A stretch of 64,000 nucleotides of DNA. It comes from Eutreptiella sp. 'Long Island Sound 2002'. Lineage: Eukaryota > Euglenozoa > Euglenophyceae > Eutreptiales > Eutreptiaceae. The stretch spans positions 72,931,992-72,995,991 of the forward strand of contig OZ038379.1 in the NCBI GenBank assembly GCA_964036045.1, in the 5' to 3' direction. The translations under genes and the position numbers were made by a program. Of the stretch, positions 24,501 through 34,607 are shown one piece after another. The notes under the pieces are model-generated. The model was not told the origin of the DNA, did not search any database, and worked only from the letters and a program-made list of their open reading frames with translations. The stretch's first letter is position 1. Each line of letters opens with the position of its first letter.

Positions 24501-27055
24501 AGCAACTTGAGGTCACCGCCTCGGCTCTCAAGGCGGTAGCTGCTGGAGGTGGGGACGAGGACCGCCCCATCCCCGGTCAGCAGCAGGCGGTCCGCGTCGA
24601 ACACGACCTCTGCACCCTCAGGGTGCACCGCCACCAGGAGCGCATGGGACCCCAGCGGCTGGGGTGTGAGGGGCCGCACGGCCTGCTCGCGACGCCAAGC
24701 GTCAGCCCCACCTCGCCACAAGGCCACGTACAGGCCTTCTTCCCGCCGCACGTCCTCCAGCCCTGCCTCGTCCAGCAGGCGCCCCACGGACAGGCGGTCG
24801 GACAGGGGGAGGCCTTCCTGGGGCTCGGCCGCCCAGACATCACCGGGGTGGTGACCCAGGACCGCCGCGCCCCCCAGCTGGACACAGCAGACCTGGCCGT
24901 TGTCCGGGGACGTTGCCGCCAGGTCCATCTCCCGGGCGACCTGCCCTGGGCGCTGGAGCTCATAGCGCTCCAGGGCGCTCGCCAGCATCCCTGCCTCCCG
25001 CTGCCCCGTGCCCATGAGGCGGTGCCTGTGGGCATCCTCGGCCGCATGGTACCTGCAGTGCCGCCGCTCACAGCTCCCCAGGGGAGGGGGCGGCACCGCA
25101 GTGGGCATGGGCCGCAGCGGCTCATTGGCCGGGTCCTCGTCCATGCCGGCGTAGACGTCGGGCCCGGCGTCGTCCTCAAACATGAGGGCCAGCGCCGACT
25201 CGCCGGGCCCGTATGCCTCCTCGTCCCCCTCGCCCTCCGCCTCCTGCTCTCCCTCCGCCCCTTCTCCAGCCGCGACCACCGCCGGCGGCGTGTCCGGCCG
25301 CGGCGGAAAGGGCGCCAGAGGCCGCAAGTGAGCGCCTCCGCCCCTTGCCGCCTCCGCCGCGTCCAGCCGTGCCCGCAGGTTGGCGGGCAGCCGGGCCCCG
25401 CTGGTGCCCGCATGGAGGTCCATGCTGTACGCCAACCCCGCCGGACACGGCTCACCGGGTGCCACCTGGCGCCACTCCCGCCACTCCCACATCCAGTCCT
25501 CCACTCCTTCCCCCTTGGCACGTCCCCCGGTGGGCTCCACTACCCCGCCGCCCTCCGCTGGTGTTTGCGCCTTCGGCACACCCCGCCCCGCGTCCCGTCC
25601 CCCCGAAGAAACCGCCTCCGTCGGCGTCTCCTTGGCCCCTTCCGTCCTCGGGGCGACAGCCACGAGCGCCTGCGCTATCAGCTCGCCGGCGTCAGCCCCT
25701 TCCGGCGCGGCTCCATCACTCCCCGCGGCTGTCCGCCGGTACGCCTCCAGGGCCTGCGCGAGCAGCTTGCTGATGTCTCGCGGGCCAGCCACTGCCGCCT
25801 CCTGCGCCGCATCCCCCGCTCGTTCCCCCGCCGCAGGCCTCCCCATGGGGGCCGCGCCCTGCATCCCATGCGTCGGGGGCGGACCACCACCTGGCATCAC
25901 CGGCTCAGGGTCCGTCGGCACCACGGGCGGGGCTGCGCGCGGCACAGCTGGGCCCGGCATCGGGACCGTCCGCGGTGGTGACCCTGCCGCGGGAAACCCC
26001 GGCTGGGGCACCGCCAGGGGTGGCGCAGCCCCAGGCGCCTCCATTCTCCTCGCCTCGCTCGGGGGCACGCCACGTGCCTCCCCTTGCGACACCCCCTGCT
26101 GCCGGGCGCCCCGCCCCGGCTCAGGCGCCGGTACCGGTACCGGCACCGGCATTGTGTGCTGAGGCGGCCGTGAGTGCTGCTGGGGCAGGGGATGAGGGTA
26201 CTCCACATGCTGGTGCGGACGGTGATGGTGATGGTGATGGTGAAGGTGGACGGGGTGCTGTGGCACAGCCGCTTGCGACAACCCCTGCTGCTGGGCGCCC
26301 CGCCCCGGCTCGGGCACCGGTACCGGTTCCGGCACCGGCATTGTGTGCTGAGGCGGTCGTGGGTGCTGCTGGGGCAGGGGATGCGGGTACTCCACATGCT
26401 GGTGCGGACGGTGATGGTGATGGTGATGGTGTAGGTGAACGGGGTGCTGTGGCACAGCCGCTAGTTGGTGGTGATGGTGAAGATGGACGGGGGGCTGCGG
26501 CACAGCCGCCGGGTGTACGTGTTGGTGTGGGAAGTGATGCTGTATCATGGGGAACCCGACGGGGTGATGAAGTAGGTGATGGAGATGGAGTTGGTGGTGG
26601 TGGTGAGCCCCAAAGGGCGGGATGGGCATGGGCCCGAGGCCTGGGGGCGGCGGCATCGGAAACGCACCCGGCGCCGCATACCCCGGCTGCCCCGCCGACC
26701 CCACTGGGGGCCGCCCGCGCTGTGCGTCCTCGAGCTGCCCGAGATCTTGTAGACATCGGAGTAGTCGGTTGAGCAGGTGCACCCCGAACGGCACCGTGCC
26801 CGCTGCGAACCGCGCCTGAACGTCGGGCGCGTTGTACGGGTGGGGATCGCGGGCCAACATCTGCTGCAAGCAGACGTCGACGAAGTGGTCCCATCCGTTG
26901 TCCTTGGCCGGACGGTCCGCGTCCACGCGCGCCTGGAACGCCGCATACGTGTGCGGCCCGTATCTGACGAGATCAGACACTGTGTCTACCAGGCGCCGGG
27001 CACGTCGCCGGAAGGCTGGCAACTCCGCGGGATTGGTGGGGACAGATAGCGACAT
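21548..27055 (-). CDS. LINE-B N-terminal protein with CCCH finger and Ulp1-like cysteine protease
   Basis: This unbroken frame of 1,835 residues starts at ATG 27055. Residues 1-110 are helical. About 130-330 are His/Pro-rich, with a 63-residue unit present twice. The middle is acidic and Pro/Ala-rich. A CCCH finger, C-x7-C-x5-C-x3-H (CRHWAKGWCMRADACRFAH), lies near residue 1005. Near 1512-1535 comes HWTAHHLV ... AVDPLG, and near 1590 QQPAGNTKDCGVC. This H, D, Q, C order and spacing matches Ulp1/C48 SUMO-type proteases. The frame ends in TAG (21548-21550) but stays open in frame beyond it. In other elements such proteases may process the polyprotein or act on host conjugates; the role here is unknown. 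It is the longest intact frame in the window. Confidence 0.65.
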   Translation of the reverse strand: MSLSVPTNPAELPAFRRRARRLVDTVSDLVRYGPHTYAAFQARVDADRPAKDNGWDHFVDVCLQQMLARDPHPYNAPDVQARFAAGTVPFGVHLLNRLLRCLQDLGQLEDAQRGRPPVGSAGQPGYAAPGAFPMPPPPGLGPMPIPPFGAHHHHQLHLHHLLHHPVGFPMIQHHFPHQHVHPAAVPQPPVHLHHHHQLAAVPQHPVHLHHHHHHHRPHQHVEYPHPLPQQHPRPPQHTMPVPEPVPVPEPGRGAQQQGLSQAAVPQHPVHLHHHHHHHRPHQHVEYPHPLPQQHSRPPQHTMPVPVPVPAPEPGRGARQQGVSQGEARGVPPSEARRMEAPGAAPPLAVPQPGFPAAGSPPRTVPMPGPAVPRAAPPVVPTDPEPVMPGGGPPPTHGMQGAAPMGRPAAGERAGDAAQEAAVAGPRDISKLLAQALEAYRRTAAGSDGAAPEGADAGELIAQALVAVAPRTEGAKETPTEAVSSGGRDAGRGVPKAQTPAEGGGVVEPTGGRAKGEGVEDWMWEWREWRQVAPGEPCPAGLAYSMDLHAGTSGARLPANLRARLDAAEAARGGGAHLRPLAPFPPRPDTPPAVVAAGEGAEGEQEAEGEGDEEAYGPGESALALMFEDDAGPDVYAGMDEDPANEPLRPMPTAVPPPPLGSCERRHCRYHAAEDAHRHRLMGTGQREAGMLASALERYELQRPGQVAREMDLAATSPDNGQVCCVQLGGAAVLGHHPGDVWAAEPQEGLPLSDRLSVGRLLDEAGLEDVRREEGLYVALWRGGADAWRREQAVRPLTPQPLGSHALLVAVHPEGAEVVFDADRLLLTGDGAVLVPTSSSYRLESRGGDLKLLVVVGTRLDESAAPQGSKHAIPVGGDEEAGRGGDEVGQEQPTGEEQQQDQPEVAGEDVDVQAIVAAALAKFTDAAGPPPTTEALEEEDQRRKSEEAQVAMERDEEPEFKGEEAQGAGEQDEELVIVGAKEACEVGPRELGVADRAGPKTGEVETCRHWAKGWCMRADACRFAHPQPPVTRGVPQELPLILQAMARVGALSLDRSQDHGRGHGTLLQEAVVKAQGGGLPALGYAVESGGLTEWAVALPCGLAALLTPFPVVPWRDVVAVHEANLGWVCTWHTHPAGMDPREWQAKAVVSYLSWSLPAAPGAWAQRWDRALSRARDGSAVAACPDLPREPVSVQPWTVSLHLPTVAARPAATDPEVSLLGDREGPGLRLGQGLEVRTARLPSLVDGDILEGLQFTRAGGADVWTAIHRQLPDAWPQVYRPPGHERLVGVEWRVWAANSPCPPVVVLPRRTNHPSWETVAVLWGWVAVRGADGHVFTAPRGTVIKTDGGTALQLTAEPLTTHAVVAVLQWGANKPQPWRDQVARAVWRDLPVLKAAVWSGGAGRHLPGALPWLRGCGDASPPPAELRGALEHLYSKPRHQFLVAADHGVELSDDVVALAADVVHCLAPHAMMLMREGWEGQRHDQTPAALLIARYVELGSSEAVYLDRLETPGMRHWTAHHLVAPDMRLAVDPLGRPVVSGAPPQWPHTWDVAVRTMRMAPRGQRAGWPGAKHLLAEARAAQVQQPAGNTKDCGVCALMSAVGTLLRVPRPRNLLSALDRRWVAAVVLNRDMGPIAHLPSLGELPAAVLDALPAPRTPLDLADVPHNVGLPGARMQHALLCMAAAADGGMSMLATVSLQHVQDAMQQQRMHAPKPWEESAKRWLRVESVPSTHTVGMADMGRLVVLEGAEYWACVRVETGGLEWVVVTACRLRRQQSRGPAYYRVFRECLSGLGPVRRAHRCTAEDIPPAPAVFVEVTRPPVIQGQDVWPIAPSKMW
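26150..26460 (-). repeat. 189-bp duplicated His-rich coding unit
   Basis: The segment with ACTCCACATGCTGGTGCGGA and the following GGTGATGGTGATGGT run occurs near 26202 and again near 26391, 189 bp (63 codons) apart. The unit encodes HLHHHHHHHRPHQHVEYPHP-type residues. A partial third unit without the middle follows near 26460-26530. The length keeps the frame. Confidence 0.8.
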
Positions 27056-27690
27056 TTAGCTAACGAAGGCTGTGTGAGCTAAGGACATGGGAGAACGGGT
27101 GGACTCTGTGGCCCGTCCCGCCTGCTGCTGGCTTTTTGTTGCACAACACTTCGCACGACACAGTTGCGCACCCCTCTTGCGCGCCCCTCTTCCCTTCCGT
27201 GTTCCTTTGCCCCCGGTTTTGCCCGTTTGGTGTGCCCCTTGGCCCAACCTGGTTGTTGGCGGGCTTGTTGCCAGGCAGGGTTGGGGGGGGGGGGCGCCCG
27301 ACGCTGGCTCTGGTCCCTCCCTCCGGGAGTTTCCCCACGGGGGGGCCGATGCATGCACTCCCCGTCAGGGTGTAACTCTGTTGTACGGGCCGTCCATTTG
27401 TACCCGCTCCGTACAAATGGACTTGCGTCGTAACCAGGTACGTCGGCCCTTCCCCACACCGGGGTCGGGTACACTGTGGGTCCCTGGGGAGTCCTTGCGG
27501 GATAGGCGCGTCTCTTGCCTACCCCGATGGACGGTGTGCCCTAGCCGCAGCCCCTCACAGGACACGGACCGCAGTACGTGCCGTGGGGAGTGCTCTTGGT
27601 CAGGCCCATTGGCCACCCCCCCAAGCCGGTGCCACCTCGGGCCGCTGGCCAACGGTCCCGGGCGTAACCCACCTTATTGCTCGCGCTCAA
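27056..27690 (-). other. LINE-B leader (5' UTR)
   Basis: About 635 bp without a supported gene lie between the LINE-B start codon and the (TA)n tract at 27691. I assign it to LINE-B because it is the only DNA between the long frame and the TA tract. It holds a 13-G run near 27285 and a perfect 12-bp hairpin at 27392-27422. No copy of this stretch is seen elsewhere in the window, so the assignment is inferred. Confidence 0.45.
27392..27422. other. Perfect 12-bp inverted repeat in the LINE-B leader
   Basis: GTCCATTTGTAC (27392-27403) and GTACAAATGGAC (27411-27422) pair fully around a 7-base loop. The stem is less GC-rich than its surroundings. It could be an RNA structure in the leader or a binding site; nothing else identifies it. 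Confidence 0.6.
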
Positions 27691-28470
<780 letters not shown>

Positions 28471-30656
28471 AAGGGTTCCAAGCCCTGTGGGAACAGTGTG
28501 GTTTCCACAGGGCAGGCCCGGAACGGGAGGAGGACAGGAGGCCCACGAGGGCAGGGCACCGACTGGATTCCTTCCTTCTAAACTCGCCTCTGGTCCCATG
28601 GGCGGCGCGTGAGCGCCCTCACTTGGCGCCGGGGCGGTCTCCTACGTCACTGGGGTTGGATCATGGCCCTGTGGTCCTGGACATCCCACTGGCGGTGGCC
28701 GGCAAGGAGAGGGTCACCAGGATGGCCTACTCGCACGCCCAGGGCAGGCTGCATGCCATACGCCCGGACTCCCCGGGGGTTCGTGAGGCGGTAGCGGCAG
28801 TACTGCAGAAGGCCTGCGGAGATCGGCGGCTACAGGCGTGGCTCTCGTCGGACCAGGACACTGCCACCATGGGCACGTCGGAGGTGCAAGCGGTCTTTGA
28901 CTTGCTCTACGCCTTCCGTGATGACGTGTCCAGGGTCACGGGAGTGCGCATGCCTTCAGGCGTGGACCCGCAGTACCCGTACGGGCAGGCGGAAACGGAG
29001 GCGTCGTTGGACCAGGTCCTCTCGGATCAGCAGGCCGTGGCCTGGCGCGCCCATCAGCTGTGGCAACGGGACGCGGCGGCGGCCGGACTCCACTCCCAGG
29101 AAGCGACTGCCCTGCTACACCACCTCCGGCGAGTGGACCCCGAATTGTCCCCCGCCTCGGTAGAGGACCTGCGTGCCGCATTGGACCATCAGCTCCACCA
29201 GCTGGAGACACGCGTGGAGGAGCTACGGGATGTCCTCAGGAGCAACAGGCGCCGGTCCATCAAGGACTACTGGCGGGGCAGGGTACCGGATCTGCAGCTC
29301 CGATGGACGGCGATACGGGGGGCCATCAACGTGGTGAACTATGCCCCGTCAGGCCTATGGTCCGTACGCGTCCGCGAGTCGGAGAAGGTGCTCTTGGAGG
29401 CCTCGGACGTCATCGGTGAGGTCCAGAGGTATTGGGAGGCGCTGTACGCCAAGCGGCCAGTGAACCTGCCGGCCTTCGAGCGGCTGGTCCGGGCCCACAT
29501 TCCCAAAGGGGTTCCGGAGGAATGGAGGTCGGTACAGGACTACACCATGCAGGACCTTAAAGACGCCGTGAGGCAGGCCGTGGCGGACGACAAAGCTCCG
29601 GGGTCCAACCGGGTCACGGCTGCCCTCATAGCAGAGCTGCCTGAACCGGTGCAGGGGCTCCTGGTGCATGCGTACAGGGCAATCCTCCGGGGTGCGGACG
29701 TCCCGGAGTATTGGCACGAGGCCATTATCTGGCTGATGCCCAAGGGCACAGCCACGGGCAACCTGGACGAGTACAGGCCGATAGCGCTGGGGCAGCAAGA
29801 CATGCGAATGCTCATGACTCCCCTCATGCGGAGGTTCACAGCTGTTCTGGCACGCAAGGGACTGGCTGCGGACTGGCAGTTCGGAGCCATGCCGGGCTCC
29901 ACGGCGGCTGCCCCGGTGTTCCTGGCCCAGCGCAGGCTGCAGCGTGGGCTGGAGGAAAACCACGTCCTGGCCTTCGATGTGTCAAAAGCTTTTGACACGG
30001 CGCCGCACGGAGCGCTAGCGCTCCTCCTGCGCCACATGGGTGTCCCGGAGGAGCTCATCAGGCTCTTCCACACCCTCAGCTGCGGGTCTCTGGTGCGCAT
30101 CATCACAGCGCACGGCCCGACGCCGAGCATACAACTCCACAGGGGCCTGCGGCAGGGCAGTGCGGAGAGCGCTGTGCTCTACCTCCTCCTTTTGGAGCCT
30201 CTCCTGCGGAGCCTCGCCTGCAAGGCGCGGGGAGATGCTCGCCATGCGGTGCCACCCCTGGTACAGGCGTACTGTGATGACCTCCTGTTGATAGCGCACT
30301 CCCTACCGCAATTCCTGGAGTATGCGGCGGCGATAGCGCGGTATCTCACTGACATGGGCATGTCCCTCAACGTGGGCAAATGCGCCTATGCCAATACTGC
30401 TCGCATCCATTCGATTATGGTATACCTGAACCCAGGGGACACGGCGGCCCCATGGGTATGCTTACGTGCCAAGGGCACGGTACCATACTTGGGCCTACGC
30501 CTCGATCCCAGGGGGACGGCGACCATGAAGGAGAAACATGTACTCCGGTGTGAAGCTCTGCTGGGCTGGTGCAAGAACACGTTAGGGCCGGCGTCGGTGC
30601 CTCATGAGGTGATGGCGGCTGTGGTTGGAGGCATCGTGCGGTACGCGGCGCCCTAA
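28471..30656 (+). pseudogene. LINE-B copy 2 endonuclease end and reverse transcriptase
   Basis: The frame gives HRLDSFLLN and then LGLDHGPVV near 28650, where copy 1 has GSDHGP. The catalytic SDH motif has thus lost its Ser. After a coiled linker the RT is complete: YRPIALGQQD, AFDVSKAFDTAPHG (motif A, near 29972), GLRQGSAES (motif B, near 30144), AYCDDLLLIAHS (motif C, Asp pair at 30276-30281), MGMSLNVGKCAYAN (motif D) and VPYLGLRLDP (motif E). TAA at 30654-30656 replaces TAC (Tyr). This is the best-preserved RT in the window. Confidence 0.85.
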
Positions 30657-31940
30657 CTGTCCGACACGGCGGAGGCGGTGATCAAGCTGAATACTGCCAT
30701 CAAGGCTGCGGCCCTGCAGTTCGAGAAGCTGCCCAAGGACCTGTCCAACGTGGCGGTGCGGTCAGGTCATGGGCTACGGTTGGCGGATGTCCAGGTTATA
30801 TGCCGCGACTCCGTCGTGGCGACCATGGCTCAGCTCACCCACCACAGGTCGACGACAGTCCGGGATGAGCTGCGGGCCATGCTCCGAGACATGCACGTGC
30901 AGTACGGAGTATGCGGGCAGTTCGTGGTGCCCTCTGCGTCATTCGCCACACACGCTGGCAATACGTGGGTGGACAGGGTACTCAGAGCGATGGGAACGTT
31001 GCGCGTAGGGCTTCTCATGCCATCGTCGGTGTACTCGTGTGTACACGCCCATCTGCCGCAAGTGCAGTGGGCGGGGCGGAAGTGGATGTCCCAATCCTAT
31101 ACCTTCAAGGGTAGGGACATCTGCATTCTCTCGGGACCCTGCACAGATGCGACAGTACAGTCCCTGACTGATCCCGCAAATGACCTCCTGCATGCGCGGC
31201 TCCCCTGCCCTGCGCCCCGGCACTGGGCGGTCCAGCTTCAGGAGTGCCATGAGGACCACCTGCACCTTCCGCAAGCGGGAGTAGGGCCCCTCCAGCTGGA
31301 CCACGTGTGGCTCACGGGGCTTCGCGACGTCTTCCGGCCGCAGCTGCCCGGTCCGTTGACTCACCGGCTAATACACCCGGTGCGCCGAAAGAAGGCCAAC
31401 AAACGCAATAGGCAGTCCGCTGCGGGGGACGTGTATGTGGTGGGCGGTTACAGGGAGGAAGGATGGGACCCGGCCAACCCGGGGCTGTCCATGCCGTTCG
31501 TCCCGCTAGCCGCCCTCCTGTTTCTGTTGGGGGACGTATTTGAGGGCTACCAACAACAAGACGATCCGGCGTCCGTCCCCCTGCTCACTCCTCACGCCGG
31601 GGGCGGCATAAGCCCGCCACCACTGTGGGTTGTGCACGGGCAGCCAGCGTTTTCCAGGGCGTGCGCGGCGGTGCACAAGTGCAGCGAGTGGGCAATTGTT
31701 CTTCTGCTGCGGGCGGGCCCAATCCCGGATCCGGATGGGTACTCGGTCCCGGAAGTGGTCCGGATGTCCAACGTGCCACACGATCCGCACGTCGCCGTCA
31801 CGTCGTTGCGTGATGGCGGCGCAGTGGAGCAGGGATCTGTGGTGGTATACCAGCCTTCCTGCTCCGCAACAGTTTGGGGAGCGGAGTATACCACCGCCCT
31901 GGACGCCATAAAGTCAGTCTGCGGATGTGACCTGGCCTAG
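30657..31940 (+). pseudogene. LINE-B copy 2 RT thumb and connecting region
   Basis: The same frame continues after TAA and an ATC/ATG region at 30678, giving about 420 residues. It covers the RT thumb and a region of unknown fold up to the RNase H domain. In copy 1 this part is broken twice; here it is unbroken. It ends in TAG at 31938-31940, which is at the identical position in copy 1, and the frame stays open past it. Confidence 0.6.
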
Positions 31941-34607
31941 AGACCGCATGCGGTGTATCGACCGAGGGTGGTCCTGTCCCCGGAGCTCACGGCCTCCAGT
32001 GCGGCGTCCCTGGGAAAGGTGGTGCAGAGCCCCCACTCCGACGTGGCATGGCTGGAGCCCCACCGGTACTGCTGGGTGCCGGTGGCGACTAAAGTCACAT
32101 CGTCTGACGCGTCGCCCCAGGGAGACGACGCCACAAACGTGCCGGTGGCCAGCCACGGAATCCCCACGTGGACGGGTGCCATCTACGGCACGGTCCCGGA
32201 GGCAGAGATCATTGGCGCGGCGGCGTACTTGTTGCACACGCCCCCGTCAGCGTGCACGGTACACGTGGTGGATGCGTCCGTCATAGGAGCGCATCTCCGC
32301 AGGGCGCAGGAGGCCCTGTACCGTGGCATCAAGGGGCCGACATCACATCTGGTCAATCAGCACGCACTGAGCTGGATAGTGGAGGGGCTGCGGCGGCTGC
32401 CACGCCGAGCTGGGGGGCCGCACCACTGGGTGGTGAGGCAGAGCTCGCACTTGGCGGCGGTCCCGCTCGAGGCACCGGACTCTGCCGCGGCCCGTGCAAT
32501 AGCCCCGCCAGTCCATCTTGTCCTGCCAAAGGAGCACGCCATCCTCTTGGTGCCGGGGGATAATGGAGAGCTCGAGCCGCGTGTGCCATCCATGCAAGCC
32601 CTTCAGCAAGTCCGGGAGATGGAGTGGCGTTCGCTAGCGGCTGGCACCAGGGCGCACACGCCACTGGCTGGCGCCTGCGAGGCGATGCCCATGGGAGCTG
32701 TGCACCACGGCCCAACGCACAGGAATATTCTGCGGGCACGTGACGGTCGCTTGTCCACCATGCAGGTCATGCGACGGTGGACACAGAAGCTCACGCGTAT
32801 GGCAATACCAGCCCACCCCTGTATCTTCTGTGGGGGGCCGGAGGAGGACATTGGCCACATGCGCCTACTGTGTGCGCGGGACGAGGAGGTGGCTAGGCTC
32901 CTGTGCAGGCGTGTGGAGGAGTTCTCGGCGGAGCTACCCCTGACGGACAGGGCGGTGGAGTTCGTGGCGTGGAGGGAGCACGGCTGCAGGTGGACTGAAT
33001 CCCTGATGGCAGGTGTCGTCCCCGGGGACCTGAAGCGGCTGTTCGCTGCGGTGCCAGCGGCGTCGTCCCGGGGCCCTGCCAAGGCCAGGCTCTTTGTGGA
33101 GGACATGGTCCAGATTGGGGAAGATGTGTATGCCCGCAGGAACCATCGGCTCACCCAGATCATGCAGCTGCCGATGCAAGATCGAAGGAGAGCGGTTTAC
33201 GCGTTCCTGCGCGGTGACACACCCTTATGCCCGCCGGCAGGGAGGATCCTGCAGCGTCCGCCGTGGAACCCGTTTGCCGGCCTCCCCGGCGACCTGCGGG
33301 CAACCTTTCAGAGGGCACCGCTGCACGCACTGCTGGTGTCGCGGTCGTGCATCGAGCATGACGAGGCCCTGTCCTTGTTCCCTCACTGGATGGCGGCGGT
33401 GGCGCAGGCCTTCGACCAGTGGATCGGTTCCTGGGTGGCGCGGGACATCACGACATTCAGGGAGTGGTCCCGCGTGGTGTCGGCGCAGTCGTGGGCCCAG
33501 GTGCGTGGTACCAAGGTGAGGGGCCCTGACGGCCAGAGTGATCCCTGGCTTCACGTGTACGCCAACCATCCAGCTGTGGGGAACGTCATGGGCTGGCATC
33601 GCGAGGTGCTGCCGGTCCTTCAGCAACCTCTGTGCAGTCTCCCAATCCTGGCGGTGGCTGTTGTACTTGACGTGGGTACGTTGTGGCTGTATGACCGACA
33701 GCTGCGACGAGCCGTACCAGCGGTCACGGAGCAGCGGTCCATGGCAGTGTTAGTGGGCTCCAAGCAGGTGGCACGGGTACAGGGCGACGACGCGCAAGGC
33801 CACGTCACGGAGGCCATGTTCTCTCTGCTAGAGGGGGACGACCACGTGGCTGCCGATGCCCGTCACACCCTTGACACCCTGGGCCTCGAGGCGGTCATTG
33901 AGGCTCGGGCGGGACGACAGCGCTTGGTTCTGGCTTCCGCCAGGGGCCCGGAGCAGGACGAGGTTGATGTCATCGGGGAGGTCTTGCGGGACTACGGTTG
34001 GGAGCTCCTGGCGCATGGCACGCGCAGCCCCAAAGTGGCGCGGTGGCCCCGGCTGCTTGAGAGCCTGCCGGAGATGCCCGACGGGCGACCGATACTCCGC
34101 CCGGTGTCCACGTGGGAGGAAGCGAGGCGCAGCCTCCTCAGTAGTGCCACAGCACGCACGCTGACGAGGGCTTTGCTCGGGCTCCAGGACGCGTGCTGCG
34201 ATGTATGGCAGGACCTGTGGTCGCAGTGTTGTGATGGTAGCTGCTTTCCATCGCGGTCTGTGCTTCCGCAGCGATGCCACGGGTGCGGGGAAACGGTGTC
34301 AGTTTGGGTTCATCAGTGTGCCTCCGCCCCGCTGTGCGGGACATGTAAGGAGCATGCCGATAGGGGGTGGCCTAAGGCGAGGTGGGCACTGCGGCACTCT
34401 GGACAGATGTCCTCAAGTGCCTGGAAGACTATCCAGGATGGCCTGAAGAGCGTCCAAGTGGAAGGGGTACGGTGCCCTGGAGCGCCGTCTGCGGCCCTGC
34501 CCCTGATGCTGTGGTGGGCGGCTCTGGAGGGCGACTCACAGATACTCTGGTTGTGGCATCGCGGAGGAAATGGTGACGGCGTGGTGGAGGCCGGGGGTGC
34601 AGATTGA
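31941..34607 (+). CDS. LINE-B copy 2 RNase H, CCHC knuckle and C-terminal Cys/His cluster
   Basis: An unbroken stretch in the same frame as the RT, read from the codon after TAG to TGA at 34605-34607. The first possible GTG is at 31953 and no ATG start is convincing, so translation would need readthrough of TAG or re-initiation. RNase H blocks are SSDASPQGDDA (near 32100), PEAEIIGAAAYLL, VHVVDASVI (near 32263) and PDSAAARA (near 32476). A CCHC knuckle, CIFC-x9-H-x4-C, lies near 32820. Roughly 480 residues without a known domain follow. Near 34275-34345 is RCHGCGETVSVWVHQC then LCGTCKEHA, a C-x2-C, H-x-C, C-x2-C cluster resembling a zinc finger or partial RING. Confidence 0.6.
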   Translation, partial: RPHAVYRPRVVLSPELTASSAASLGKVVQSPHSDVAWLEPHRYCWVPVATKVTSSDASPQGDDATNVPVASHGIPTWTGAIYGTVPEAEIIGAAAYLLHTPPSACTVHVVDASVIGAHLRRAQEALYRGIKGPTSHLVNQHALSWIVEGLRRLPRRAGGPHHWVVRQSSHLAAVPLEAPDSAAARAIAPPVHLVLPKEHAILLVPGDNGELEPRVPSMQALQQVREMEWRSLAAGTRAHTPLAGACEAMPMGAVHHGPTHRNILRARDGRLSTMQVMRRWTQKLTRMAIPAHPCIFCGGPEEDIGHMRLLCARDEEVARLLCRRVEEFSAELPLTDRAVEFVAWREHGCRWTESLMAGVVPGDLKRLFAAVPAASSRGPAKARLFVEDMVQIGEDVYARRNHRLTQIMQLPMQDRRRAVYAFLRGDTPLCPPAGRILQRPPWNPFAGLPGDLRATFQRAPLHALLVSRSCIEHDEALSLFPHWMAAVAQAFDQWIGSWVARDITTFREWSRVVSAQSWAQVRGTKVRGPDGQSDPWLHVYANHPAVGNVMGWHREVLPVLQQPLCSLPILAVAVVLDVGTLWLYDRQLRRAVPAVTEQRSMAVLVGSKQVARVQGDDAQGHVTEAMFSLLEGDDHVAADARHTLDTLGLEAVIEARAGRQRLVLASARGPEQDEVDVIGEVLRDYGWELLAHGTRSPKVARWPRLLESLPEMPDGRPILRPVSTWEEARRSLLSSATARTLTRALLGLQDACCDVWQDLWSQCCDGSCFPSRSVLPQRCHGCGETVSVWVHQCASAPLCGTCKEHADRGWPKARWALRHSGQMSSSAWKTIQDGLKSVQVEGVRCPGAPSAALPLMLWWAALEGDSQILWLWHRGGNGDGVVEAGGAD

